Source of the DNA: Peptococcaceae bacterium
GTDB lineage: Bacteria > Bacillota > UBA994
Assembly (NCBI GenBank): GCA_018334055.1
Contig: JAGXSS010000099.1
Span: 1 to 41,356, forward strand
Direction of reading: 5' to 3'
Length of the DNA stretch: 41,356 nt
Position numbers and translations under genes: made by a program. Numbering within the stretch: the stretch's first letter is position 1; each line of letters begins with the position of its first letter. Positions 33,562-41,356 of the stretch are shown one piece after another. The notes below the pieces were generated by a model, which was given only the letters and a program-made list of their open reading frames with translations, searched no databases and had not been told where the DNA came from.

Positions 33562-36146
33562 TGCTCCCCCTGGCGGTGAATTTGCTCATTGTGATCGGGG
33601 TTTCGGTGATTGGCTCAAGCTTAGTCCTGGCCTCGCAGCGCAAGTCTTCCGACTGGCTTTGGGGGCTGGTGTTTGGGGCTGGGACGGTGCTCAGCATGGC
33701 CGCTGCCGTCATTACCTTTCAGGGTTGGGTGCTTGACTTTCGCAGCATCATCTTGGCCTTGGCCGGCTACACGGGTGGCTTGGTCACGGTTGCTCTGGCA
33801 ACTCTCATCAGCGTAGCCTTTCGCTTGTGGCAGGGTGGCGAGGCGTCTTGGGTCGGGGTGTTGACCATCGTCGCGTACGCCGCCGGTGGACTATACTTTC
33901 GCTGGCAAAGAAAGACACTTCATCCACCGAGCACTCGCGCCCTGCTAGGTCTTGGTTTGTACTTAAGCCTGGCCAAAATACTGAGTATTTTCATAGCCGC
34001 GATGTTTTTGCCTGGAGGCTGGGTGGTGCTGCGTTTCATTGATTTGTCCTCACTTCTGCTCACCCCCATCGGAGCACTGATTGTATTTAAATCATTTTTT
34101 GCCTTGCGTCGGCAGGTTACCCGTCTAGTGACCTTGGAGGCGGCCCTGGCGGCCCTACCCACTAGCTTGTTGGTTAGGGAAAACCCGCGTGAGTGGCTCT
34201 GCCTCAACCAAGAAGCCAGTGCCGACTTGTGGGTTGGCGAGGCAGTCTTGGAGTTAGAGGCCAGCCCCTGGGGCTTGGTAGGCGACAGGCAGGGCAACAG
34301 TACGACCTCGAGCGGTCAGGTGGAATATCATTGGCAGAGCATGGATTTCCATACCTCGCAGGGGAGGACAACCAAATTGCTCGCCCTTGATGATATTACG
34401 TCTGTCAAGTTGACCTCGCGCCAGTTAGATCACTTCTTTGAGCTATCGCCTGATGCCATGCTTATTATAACGGCAAGCGGGGCCGTGGAGAGGGCTAACA
34501 TAGTCTGGCAGGAGATGCTCGGGGCATGGCGGGTAGATAGGGTGCAGGCAACCCTCTGGGACCTGCTTGACCCGGAGGAGGCAGTTTTTGGACGGGATGA
34601 TTTGGCCAAGCTTGGGGAGCGCGGTGGTCAGCATGCTTGCCTGATAGACATCAAGAAGCCCGGTCTCCCCAGCCGTTCTTTCTCGGCTTCTTTTGTGGCG
34701 CAAGCGGGAGAGAAAAATGTCTACGCCACGCTACGGGACGTTACTCTTGCCAAGCAGGAAGAAGCCCAACTTTCGGTGCAGGCCAGAGAGTTGTTCGAAC
34801 AGGCAGAGCTGCTCGAGGCTGTCCACGATGCCATTGTGGTCTATGATCCACAAGGCAAAATAGAGTACTGGAATCGGGGGGCAGAGCGCATCTATGGTTG
34901 GCAGAGACATGAGGTCCTGCGGGTTCACCGGGGGACCATCTTTTCTCGCTCTGAGGATGGTCATTGGCGCGGGGATTTAATCCGCCAGAGACGCGACGGA
35001 ACTCCTATAGTGGTGGAGTGCGGCCGTGTAATTCATCGCGACGCCGCTTGGCAGGGGGCAGGCACCTTGGAAGTCAGCCGTGATGTTACTGTTCGCCGCG
35101 AGCATAGCTTGGCGGAAAGCAAGCTGGCCGCCCTCGTCGTGCAATCTAGCAATGCCATCGTCTCCACCACTCTCTCTGGGCAAATCCTCACCTGGAATAA
35201 GGCCGCCACCGAGATAATGGGGTATCAGGAGGGTGAAATAAAGGGGAAATCATTTATAGATATTTTGGGCGGTGATACCGAGGAGTGGGCCGCTATATAC
35301 TCCCAAGTTGCAATCGGGAAACATGTCGGCGCAGTGAAAACGGAATTGTTGCACCGTAATGGCTCTTGTTTGCGGGCCCTAGTGACGATTTCTCCCCTGG
35401 CGGAGACCGACAAAAGCCTTGATGGCGTGGTCCTAATCATTCGCGACCGGAGTATAGCCGAAAATTTAGCTAAAGACTTTGCCCGTCTGGATCGGCTCAA
35501 CCATGTCGCGCAACTCGCCCGGGGGATTGCTCACGAGCTGCGCAATCCCTTAACCACCGCGAGGGGTTTTTTGCAGCTCTATGCCGCGCGTCCCGAGTTA
35601 GCTATGCATGGCGCTCGGTTTAAGCTCCTTCTGTCGGAGATGGACCGCATGAATGACCTGCTAAATGAGGTCGTGACTCTATCTGGCACAAGACATGTGC
35701 AGTTAGAAAGTAGGCAGCTCAATAGTATTGTGGAAGCGGTGTGGCCGAGCCTGCAGGGGGAGGCCGAGACCGAAGGAAAGTCAGTTCTACTCGACTTAGG
35801 CGCTGTACCGGACATATTCCTGAGCGAGAAAGAGCTACGGGCCTTAGTGACCAACTTAGTTCGCAATGCGCTAGAGGCTTCGCCGCCGGGGGGGACCGTG
35901 GCAGTGCGCACCATTGCCGTCGCCGAGGGAGTGGTATTGTCGGTAGAGGACAGTGGGACAGGAATCAGCAAAGAAAATAGGGAGCACATCGGGACACCGT
36001 TTTTCACTACCAAGAAGTACGGCACCGGCATGGGGCTCGCGATTTGCTATGCCGTAGCGAAAGAGCACCGGGCGACTATCAGTTTTTCGAGTGACAGCAG
36101 CGGGACGGTGTTTCGCGTTGCTTTTCCCTTGTCTGGTTCACATTGA
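33552..36146 (+). CDS. PAS-domain sensor histidine kinase with 5TM-LYT input, second of a tandem pair
   Basis: 864 residues from the ATG at 33552, directly behind GGAGGAGGAAGGGCG; an in-frame extension to 33492 lies inside the previous gene. The first 190 residues are about six helices. They contain a 5TM-LYT-like signature (LDFRSIILALAGYTGGLVTV, then FRLWQGG). PAS domains follow, for example ALVVQSSNAIVSTTLSGQIL. The kinase core has GIAHELRNPLTTARGFLQLY near residue 657, NLVRNALEASP, EDSGTGISKEN and GTGMGLAIC. The order and spacing are almost the same as in the preceding kinase, so the pair arose by duplication. Both probably feed a response regulator encoded elsewhere. Confidence 0.92.
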   Translation: MRLMLPLAVNLLIVIGVSVIGSSLVLASQRKSSDWLWGLVFGAGTVLSMAAAVITFQGWVLDFRSIILALAGYTGGLVTVALATLISVAFRLWQGGEASWVGVLTIVAYAAGGLYFRWQRKTLHPPSTRALLGLGLYLSLAKILSIFIAAMFLPGGWVVLRFIDLSSLLLTPIGALIVFKSFFALRRQVTRLVTLEAALAALPTSLLVRENPREWLCLNQEASADLWVGEAVLELEASPWGLVGDRQGNSTTSSGQVEYHWQSMDFHTSQGRTTKLLALDDITSVKLTSRQLDHFFELSPDAMLIITASGAVERANIVWQEMLGAWRVDRVQATLWDLLDPEEAVFGRDDLAKLGERGGQHACLIDIKKPGLPSRSFSASFVAQAGEKNVYATLRDVTLAKQEEAQLSVQARELFEQAELLEAVHDAIVVYDPQGKIEYWNRGAERIYGWQRHEVLRVHRGTIFSRSEDGHWRGDLIRQRRDGTPIVVECGRVIHRDAAWQGAGTLEVSRDVTVRREHSLAESKLAALVVQSSNAIVSTTLSGQILTWNKAATEIMGYQEGEIKGKSFIDILGGDTEEWAAIYSQVAIGKHVGAVKTELLHRNGSCLRALVTISPLAETDKSLDGVVLIIRDRSIAENLAKDFARLDRLNHVAQLARGIAHELRNPLTTARGFLQLYAARPELAMHGARFKLLLSEMDRMNDLLNEVVTLSGTRHVQLESRQLNSIVEAVWPSLQGEAETEGKSVLLDLGAVPDIFLSEKELRALVTNLVRNALEASPPGGTVAVRTIAVAEGVVLSVEDSGTGISKENREHIGTPFFTTKKYGTGMGLAICYAVAKEHRATISFSSDSSGTVFRVAFPLSGSH

Positions 36147-36162
36147 CTTCATATTGGCGACT

Positions 36163-36168
36163 TATAAT
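36163..36168 (+). promoter_or_regulatory. Possible -10 element of the efflux operon
   Basis: A perfect TATAAT lies 32 bp before the adaptor gene. TTGACT at 36143-36148 is only 14 bp upstream, too close for a normal -35, so the -35 is weak or unassigned. Confidence 0.45.
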
Positions 36169-36200
36169 AGGGCTATCCATAAGGGAAAGGTGCGATTGAC

Positions 36201-37085
36201 ATGCAACAAGGGAACAAAAGCAGAAGTAGACTGTGGCGGAATTTGGGCGTCACCATAGTAATCATCGGGGCCCTCTTGGCGGCCTTTGGTGTTTGGCGGC
36301 AGAGCAATGTCAGACAGCAGGATTCACAAGCGCTACACACCCTAGTCCGGGGTAACCTGCAACGCTTTGTCACCGGTACGGGTCGAGTAGCGGCCATTAA
36401 CCGTGAAACGGTGGTCGCGCAAAGTGGCGGTCAGATAGGACAACTACCAGTCGCTGTCGGCACGGTGGTAGAGAAGGGCGAACTACTCATGCGCATGGCC
36501 GACGGTCGGGTGATAAATGCACCTAGGCAGGGCGAAGTGACCTCGCTCTTTGTCCGTGCCAATGAATGGGTCAACCCCGGCGCAAGATTGCTAGAGATAA
36601 CTGATTTTGACAATTTAGAAGTGGTCGCCCAGGTAGATGAGTTGGATATCGCCAAGTTGAGCCTAGGTCAAGAAGTCGCCGTCGATATTATTGCTTTGCA
36701 GGGCGAAAACGTCACCGGACAAATCACCTTTCTGGGACGCGAAGGAGTGGTCACCGGGGGCGTCACTGCCTTTGCGGTGAGGGTGTCCCTGCCTAACCCG
36801 GAAAACATTTTGGTGGGGATGTCGGCTGAAATACGCATCGAAACGGCGCGGGCCGTCGACGTCCTAATTGTGCCTGTGCAGGCGGTGTTTTTTGACGGCG
36901 ACCAAGCGCTCGTGTACCTGCAGGGCGATAACAACCTGCGCGAGAGGCAAAAAGTGGTGGTCGGGCTGAGTGACGGCATTTATGTCGAGATAAAGCAGGG
37001 TCTCGAGCAGGGTCAGGTGGTGGCCTATGAAAAGCCGATCGCCGTAAGAAGCCCCAATATGCCGGGTCCACTCGGCGGGAGATAG
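36201..37085 (+). CDS. HlyD/MacA-like membrane-fusion (adaptor) protein of an ABC export system
   Basis: 294 residues. One membrane helix lies at about 14-32. Next are a split biotinyl-lipoyl-like domain (VVAQSGGQIGQLPVAVGTVV and RVINAPRQGEVTSLFVRANE), a beta-barrel (LEVVAQVDELDIAKLSLGQE) and a membrane-proximal end (VLIVPVQAVFFDGDQALVYL). The two lipoyl halves are joined almost directly, so the long alpha-helical hairpin of Gram-negative adaptors is missing; this fits a Gram-positive protein that does not need to reach an outer-membrane pore. It is first in an operon with the ATPase (two bases to the next ATG) and permease. The exported substrate is unknown. Confidence 0.88.
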   Translation: MQQGNKSRSRLWRNLGVTIVIIGALLAAFGVWRQSNVRQQDSQALHTLVRGNLQRFVTGTGRVAAINRETVVAQSGGQIGQLPVAVGTVVEKGELLMRMADGRVINAPRQGEVTSLFVRANEWVNPGARLLEITDFDNLEVVAQVDELDIAKLSLGQEVAVDIIALQGENVTGQITFLGREGVVTGGVTAFAVRVSLPNPENILVGMSAEIRIETARAVDVLIVPVQAVFFDGDQALVYLQGDNNLRERQKVVVGLSDGIYVEIKQGLEQGQVVAYEKPIAVRSPNMPGPLGGR

Positions 37086-37087
37086 CG

Positions 37088-37786
37088 ATGTCTACCACGC
37101 CATTGATTTCTTTGGTCGAGGTAAGCAAGAGCTATTTTGTGGGGGGCGAGGAGCAAGAGGTCTTGCACCGGGTCAATCTGCAGGTGCAAAAAGGAGAGAT
37201 TGCGGCGATTCTTGGTCCTTCCGGTTCGGGCAAAACCACCCTGATGAATATCCTGGGATGCTTAGACGTACCTACGCGGGGGGAGTATCATCTCGACGGG
37301 GTCTTGGTCGCTAATTTAGGCGAAGCTGAGTTGGCGCGAGTTCGCAACCGCAAAGTAGGTTTTGTCTTTCAAAATTTTCAATTGCTGCCACGTTTGAATG
37401 CTTACGCGAATGTTGAACTGCCCCTGTTGTATAGCTCATGTCCGCCGCGCGAGCGGCGTGACCGCGTTTTTGGGGTGCTGGAAGCGGTTGGGATTTCCCA
37501 TAAGGCCGAGAGCCGCCCCAACCAACTATCAGGCGGACAACAACAAAGAGTAGCTATTGCCCGCGCCATGGTGACGGAACCTGCGGTTATTCTCGCTGAT
37601 GAGCCAACCGGAGCCCTCGACCAAAAGACCGGGCAGCAGGTGATGGAACTCTTTAGAGAGATAAATGCCGCAGGCAGGACTGTGCTCATGATCACCCATG
37701 ACCACAATGTGGCCAAATACGCGCGGCGTATTATTCATATCCTGGACGGGCAAGTAAGTGCCGACGGAGGGACCCCACATGCTTAA
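37088..37786 (+). CDS. ABC transporter ATP-binding protein, MacB/LolD type
   Basis: 232 residues. Walker A GPSGSGKTTLMNILG, Q-loop VFQNFQLLPRLNA, signature LSGGQQQRVAIARAM, Walker B VILADEPTGALD and switch His MITHDHNVA are all intact. The LPRLNAYANVELPL segment is typical of the type VII (MacB/LolD/FtsE) class that drives mechanotransmission rather than pumping through the membrane. It is translated together with the permease, whose ATG lies inside its last codons. Confidence 0.95.
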   Translation: MSTTPLISLVEVSKSYFVGGEEQEVLHRVNLQVQKGEIAAILGPSGSGKTTLMNILGCLDVPTRGEYHLDGVLVANLGEAELARVRNRKVGFVFQNFQLLPRLNAYANVELPLLYSSCPPRERRDRVFGVLEAVGISHKAESRPNQLSGGQQQRVAIARAMVTEPAVILADEPTGALDQKTGQQVMELFREINAAGRTVLMITHDHNVAKYARRIIHILDGQVSADGGTPHA

Positions 37787-38951
37787 ACAGATTATGGTCA
37801 TGGCCCTAGACAGCATTATCAGCAATAAAGTGCGCTCCGGTTTGACCGTCCTCGGCATAGTCATCGGTGTAGCCAGCATCATTGCGCTGATGCTCCTAGG
37901 TGCGGGGGCCACGGCGCAAATTCAAGGTGAGTTGGCCGGGCTGGGCGGCAACCGCCTGACGGTGAGCGTTACCGGCACCCCCGTAAAGCCGGCCCTGACC
38001 GAAGAAAACTTGCGCCTGCTCGAGGGGTTGAGCCAGGTTACTGCTGTCCTGCCCTCCACTAGTGCCAGGGTTCGCGTCGTCGCCGGGGATGTACAAAAAG
38101 CCAATGTGCGCGTCTTCGGCCGCAGCAGTGATTTCTTTACCACCCCAGGTACTGAGTTGGCCGGAGGGCGGGCCCTGCATCCCCTCGATATCGGCATGCG
38201 CCAGCATGTGGCGATCTTAGGAGCGGATTTGGCGGAGGAGCTCTACCCCAGGCGCAGCCCCATCGGAGAGAGGCTGTACCTTAGGGGACGAGAATTTATG
38301 GTGGTGGGGGTGATGGCCGCCAGCGAAGGTTTCACCATGAGCAATATCAACGCCGGGGTCATAGTGCCATACAATGTGGCGGAGCGCGTGCTAGCCGGAT
38401 CGCGGGTTAATACCGTGGATGTGTATTTCGCAATGGGCAGTGATGTCGGCGCAGTGGGCGACGAACTGCTGGCTGCCTTGACCGGCATCTTTGACGGCCG
38501 GAGCGACGTCTTCACCATTACCAACCAGCAGGGCATTTTAGACATGATGGCCACCATCATGAACACCCTGACCCTCTTGTTGTCAGGCATTGCCGCTATT
38601 TCTTTGTTGGTGGGCGGTATCGGCATCATGAACATGATGCTGGTGTCGGTCACCGAGCGCACTAATGAAATTGGTCTGCGCAAGGCCCTAGGGGCCGAGC
38701 CGCATTTGATCATGATGCAGTTTTTGATCGAGGCGGTCATGCTCTGCTTGCTAGGCGGGGCAATCGGTTTGGCACTGGGTATGGCCCTCGCCTATGTGGG
38801 CAGCCTTCTCATGGGCTTCGCGTTTGCCGTCACGCTATTCCCAATCGTCCTCGCAGTCGGCTTTTCTGTGGCGGTGGGGCTCATCTTTGGTCTGGTGCCT
38901 GCCCAGAAGGCCAGCCGCCTTAACCCCATTGATGCCTTGCGCCATGTCTAG
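37779..38951 (+). CDS. MacB-like ABC permease (FtsX fold)
   Basis: 390 residues from the ATG at 37779, overlapping the ATPase stop by eight bases; GGAGGG lies just upstream. A first membrane helix (VRSGLTVLGIVIGVASIIAL) is followed by a large extracytoplasmic MacB_PCD domain of about 220 residues. Three C-terminal helices make up the FtsX domain. The stretch ISLLVGGIGIMNMMLVSVTE, then RTNEIGLRKALGA, is a hallmark of this class. With the adaptor and ATPase it forms a tripartite-like exporter for peptides, antibiotics or lipids; the exact cargo is not visible. Confidence 0.93.
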   Translation: MLKQIMVMALDSIISNKVRSGLTVLGIVIGVASIIALMLLGAGATAQIQGELAGLGGNRLTVSVTGTPVKPALTEENLRLLEGLSQVTAVLPSTSARVRVVAGDVQKANVRVFGRSSDFFTTPGTELAGGRALHPLDIGMRQHVAILGADLAEELYPRRSPIGERLYLRGREFMVVGVMAASEGFTMSNINAGVIVPYNVAERVLAGSRVNTVDVYFAMGSDVGAVGDELLAALTGIFDGRSDVFTITNQQGILDMMATIMNTLTLLLSGIAAISLLVGGIGIMNMMLVSVTERTNEIGLRKALGAEPHLIMMQFLIEAVMLCLLGGAIGLALGMALAYVGSLLMGFAFAVTLFPIVLAVGFSVAVGLIFGLVPAQKASRLNPIDALRHV

Positions 38952-39021
38952 CTTACTGTAGGTGCGGGCAGTTGATGGCGATTAGCAAAACCAGGAGGGA
39001 AATCAGGGCGTGGTAGAGAAT

Positions 39022-39051
39022 ACATCCCCCAGTATGCTTAGGGGGGGATGT
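39022..39051 (+). promoter_or_regulatory. Hairpin enclosing the start codon of the 5'-nucleotidase gene
   Basis: ACATCCCCC and GGGGGATGT are perfect nine-base arms around a 12-base loop. The 3' arm contains the G-rich ribosome binding site and the ATG at 39048-39050. When folded, both would be hidden. It may be a translational switch, or the true start may lie further in. Confidence 0.6.
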
Positions 39052-40988
39052 TCTTGCTTAAACCTCGTGTGGCGCTTGCAATGCTTCTAATTTTAATGTT
39101 TGCAGTCGTCGGCGGTTCTTGGCCAACTGCTGCGGCACCCGTCGCTGGCCTCCATAAGTTTACCATCATCCATACCAACGACGAGCATTCATTTCTCTTG
39201 CCGAACCCGCTGAGTGAGGTGCGCCCCAGTGAGCAAGACGATTCTGTGGGGGGTTTTGCCCGTTTAGCTTCGTTGGTCGCCGACATTCGTCAGCGCAAGG
39301 CAGCCCAAAACGAACCGGTGCTGCTCATTTCGGCGGGTGATTTTCTTGGGGGGTCACCTTTTGCTTGGCTTTCGCTCATTGGCAAGGCCCCCGAGATGGG
39401 GCTCATGGCAGCCCTTGGCTATGACATCGTGGCCATCGGCAATCATGAATTTGACTACGGGCCGGTGGTGTTGGCGGAGTACTTGGCAGCCGCACGTTTA
39501 GCGGCCGGCGAGAGGATGCCCATTGTTTTGGCAACCAACGCCCAAATCCCAACCGGGCACGCACTAGGCAGGGCCGGCCTAGTGCGCACCACTATCAAAG
39601 AAATCGCCCCCGGTGTGCGTCTGGGGTTCTTTAGCGTGATGGGCGAAGGCGCGGCAGATTTTGCCCCTCTGGCAGTTCCTGTCACTTTTGCTGACCCTGT
39701 TGAAACAGCGCGCGCTGCGGTGGCAGAGCTTAGACAGCAAGGGGCCAATGTCATCATTGCCGTCAATCACGCCGGCTTAACCGAAGACCAAGAATTAGCT
39801 AAGGCTGTTGCCGGCATTCATGTCATTATCAGTGCCCACAGCCACACCGCTTTAAATGCCCCGCAATTAGTTGGGGAGACCATCATTGTTCAGGCTGGCT
39901 CCTACCTGCGGTACGCCGGGGTGCTAGAGCTAATCTTTGATAGCGCTACGGGCAAGGTAGCGGTGCGCAATCAGGCGGCCCAGCCATTTTTGGTTCCTCT
40001 TGACGATCGCGTGCCAGAGGATCCTTTGTTTGCCGCCAAGGTAAGCAACTACCAAGTAGAGTTAAACGATTACGTAGCGGCTCTCTCCGGTGGACGCTTT
40101 ACCGATATTGCCAAGACGGTCATCCACAGCGACTTCAAGGTCACTGATGGCCCAAGGATGCGCGAATCCCCCTTTGGCAACTTTGTCACCGATGCCATGC
40201 GTGCCATTGGCGAAGAAGCTACCGGAAGACCTGTAGATTTCGCCATCCAGGCCAACGGCAATATTCGCGGCAGCATCGTCCCCGCGAGTTCGACAGCAGT
40301 TAAAGGCAATGTCAGCTGGTATGACCTAGTGAGCCTCATCGGTCTTGGCTCGGGGCCGGACATGCGGCCCGGGTATCCCTTGGTCTCGGTTTTCTTGACG
40401 GGGGAGGAGGTGCGCCGCATCCTTGAGGTGGGAACCTTGCTGTCGCAGCTCATGGGCGACTCTTATTTCTTGCAGGTGTCCGGCCTCCGCTATACTTATG
40501 ACCCCGAGCGGGCCATTGTCGCTAGGGTCCCTTTTGCCAACATCCCCATTCCATCGACGCGGGCAGTCTTGCGCGCTTACCGTGTTGTTGGTGACGAAAT
40601 GGCCGGTCCGGTCACCCTTGTCCCACTCCCTAGGGGTGACACCACGCTCTATCATGTGGTCACCGACTACTACCTGGCGAAATTTTTGCCCATGGTCAGA
40701 GAACGTCTGCCCATGCTCGGCCTGGTGCTCAAAAATGAGGACGGTCAAGAAATTGGGCATATTGACGAGGCCATCGTCCGCCGCGATGGGCAGGAGCTTA
40801 AAGTCTGGCAGACCGTAGTGGAATTTGCCGTGTCCTTGGGCACAATGCCCGAGTTGTACCAGACTGCCGCCGGACGCATTGTCGAGGTTCAGACCGTTCC
40901 GCTCATAGTCTACCCTGTACTGCTCGTCGTCGGTGTGGTGGCGGGCGGGGTGGTGCTCGTGCGCCGCATCCGTCGCCGCCGCAGATAA
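39048..40988 (+). CDS. Membrane-anchored 5'-nucleotidase / UDP-sugar hydrolase family protein
   Basis: 646 residues. A signal peptide (about 1-30, ending PTAAAP) is followed by a calcineurin-like phosphoesterase domain: HTNDEH (42-47), GDFLGGS (97-103), GNHEFDYG (130-137), NHAG and SAHSHTAL. All metal ligands are present. A 5'-nucleotidase C-terminal substrate domain follows at about 345-560. The chain ends with one membrane helix (LIVYPVLLVVGVVAGGVVLV) and an Arg-rich tail, so the enzyme is held on the outer face of the membrane by its C-terminus. It likely removes phosphate from external nucleotides, supplying nucleosides that DeoD could use; that link is inference. The start codon lies in a hairpin. 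Confidence 0.92.
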   Translation: MFLLKPRVALAMLLILMFAVVGGSWPTAAAPVAGLHKFTIIHTNDEHSFLLPNPLSEVRPSEQDDSVGGFARLASLVADIRQRKAAQNEPVLLISAGDFLGGSPFAWLSLIGKAPEMGLMAALGYDIVAIGNHEFDYGPVVLAEYLAAARLAAGERMPIVLATNAQIPTGHALGRAGLVRTTIKEIAPGVRLGFFSVMGEGAADFAPLAVPVTFADPVETARAAVAELRQQGANVIIAVNHAGLTEDQELAKAVAGIHVIISAHSHTALNAPQLVGETIIVQAGSYLRYAGVLELIFDSATGKVAVRNQAAQPFLVPLDDRVPEDPLFAAKVSNYQVELNDYVAALSGGRFTDIAKTVIHSDFKVTDGPRMRESPFGNFVTDAMRAIGEEATGRPVDFAIQANGNIRGSIVPASSTAVKGNVSWYDLVSLIGLGSGPDMRPGYPLVSVFLTGEEVRRILEVGTLLSQLMGDSYFLQVSGLRYTYDPERAIVARVPFANIPIPSTRAVLRAYRVVGDEMAGPVTLVPLPRGDTTLYHVVTDYYLAKFLPMVRERLPMLGLVLKNEDGQEIGHIDEAIVRRDGQELKVWQTVVEFAVSLGTMPELYQTAAGRIVEVQTVPLIVYPVLLVVGVVAGGVVLVRRIRRRRR

Positions 40989-40998
40989 GATTGTGCAC

Positions 40999-41036
40999 AA
41001 AAAGGGGTTGCCCACTAATTAGTGAGCAACCCTTTT
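40999..41036. terminator. Bidirectional terminator
   Basis: A stem of about 17 pairs (AAAAGGGGTTGC with GCAACCCTTTT, then CACTAA with TTAGTG) has one bulged G and one mismatch. The minus strand has a CCCCTTTTT exit and the plus strand ACCCTTTT. It lies between converging genes. Confidence 0.85.
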
Positions 41037-41065
41037 GCAATGTAGTACTACCTATAGCGCTTAGT

Positions 41066-41356
41066 CTATTTATGGGGACGGAATTTCTCGTTGCGCACGG
41101 CGATGCCAAACTCATCCCCGATGCGGTACCACTGTACCCCATGGCACTCGGTGCATTCATCGCCGTGCACCGCAGCTTCTAAACCAGAGTCACTCTGGGT
41201 GATGGTCTTAGTCGCCGCTGCGGCGGTCGCTTTCTCGTCACCATCAACCGTCAGGGGCATGGATTGCACTTGCTGTATGGCCCATAGTTCTGTGCTTATC
41301 TCGGCAGAAGGGGCCATGCTCGCGGCAAAACCGTCGTCCATTTCTTTAACCAGACC
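41066..41356 (-). CDS. C-terminal part of a protein with a CXXCH motif (possible c-type heme protein)
   Basis: The frame is open to the window edge (codons GGT CTG GTT AAA GAA precede the first Met), and no ribosome binding site precedes that Met, so the gene probably begins outside. The visible 96 residues include a low-complexity Ala/Thr stretch (DEKATAAAATKTITQSD), then HGDECTECHGVQWYRIGDEF near the end. CTECH is a canonical covalent heme attachment site, and a single site at the C-terminus could be the last of several. Metal binding through the two Cys is an alternative. No known family could be assigned. It is followed by the terminator at 40999-41036. Confidence 0.6.
   Translation of the reverse strand, partial: GLVKEMDDGFAASMAPSAEISTELWAIQQVQSMPLTVDGDEKATAAAATKTITQSDSGLEAAVHGDECTECHGVQWYRIGDEFGIAVRNEKFRPHK

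Noticed and set aside
39010-39047. Small GTG-started frame behind AGGAGG before the 5'-nucleotidase
   Set aside because: The frame is short and of odd composition and runs into the nucleotidase gene out of frame; no support for a leader peptide.
1-41356. tRNA or rRNA genes
   Set aside because: No cloverleaf with a GGTTCGA-type T-loop and no rRNA-like stretch was seen in any intergenic gap on either strand; a tRNAscan or Infernal run would be decisive.

Overview
The window looks like a chromosomal segment of a Bacillota (Firmicutes) bacterium, probably an anaerobic, spore-former-related Clostridia-type lineage. The basis is the strong GGAGG-type ribosome binding sites, frequent TTG/GTG starts, sigma-A-like promoters with 17-bp spacers, a DUF2975 plus YozG-like XRE pair, sporulation-type PAS histidine kinases with a 5TM-LYT-like input, and an M3B oligoendopeptidase. 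The DNA is fairly GC-rich except for an AT-richer insertion-sequence remnant at the left edge. Genes are densely packed, with several overlapping starts and stops. No tRNA, rRNA, CRISPR array or prophage was seen, and I cannot name the species.

Layout. 1-834: the 3' part of an IS3-family transposase, then about 440 bp without a gene that carry a perfect 36-bp palindrome and REP-like palindromic elements. 835-6346: a DcuC/YfcC-type carrier, a membrane protein with a double zinc ribbon, a PAS-GGDEF-HD-GYP cyclic-di-GMP enzyme, and a coiled-coil protein built on near-identical 21-bp repeats. 6375-9130: a DUF2975 membrane protein with its XRE regulator, an inverted pair of REP-like elements, and a DUF4153 membrane protein gene split by an apparent one-base deletion. 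9150-12604 (minus): a PLD-nuclease/helicase/DUF3427 protein preceded by a small two-TM protein. 12685-15351: divergent promoters, deoD, an unlisted 40-residue membrane peptide ending in CPTC, and a convergent gamma-glutamyltransferase-family gene.

15436-20948 is a coherent efflux cluster: a ribbon-helix-helix regulator under a promoter whose -10 overlaps a perfect 9+9 inverted repeat, two ABC exporter half-transporters, then a MATE exporter. 20940-25183: gltX with a hairpin that buries its ribosome binding site, a putative manganese/heavy-metal exporter with a Fur-family-like box between -35 and -10, and an orphan sugar-type solute-binding protein in an apparent operon behind an L,D-transpeptidase. 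25998-30864: an orphan peptide/nickel-type binding protein, SelO protein AMPylase, and PepF oligoendopeptidase on the other strand.

30952-41356: two tandem paralogous PAS histidine kinases with no response regulator beside them, a MacA/MacB-like three-gene export operon, a membrane-anchored 5'-nucleotidase whose start codon lies inside a perfect hairpin, a bidirectional terminator, and the C-terminal part of a protein with a CXXCH (possible c-heme) motif.

No single locus is clearly a new system. The best leads are the two start-site-sequestering hairpins, the REP-like family with apparent compensatory changes, the 40-residue CPTC peptide, the Fur-like box in the metal exporter promoter, and the small membrane protein paired with the PLD-helicase.
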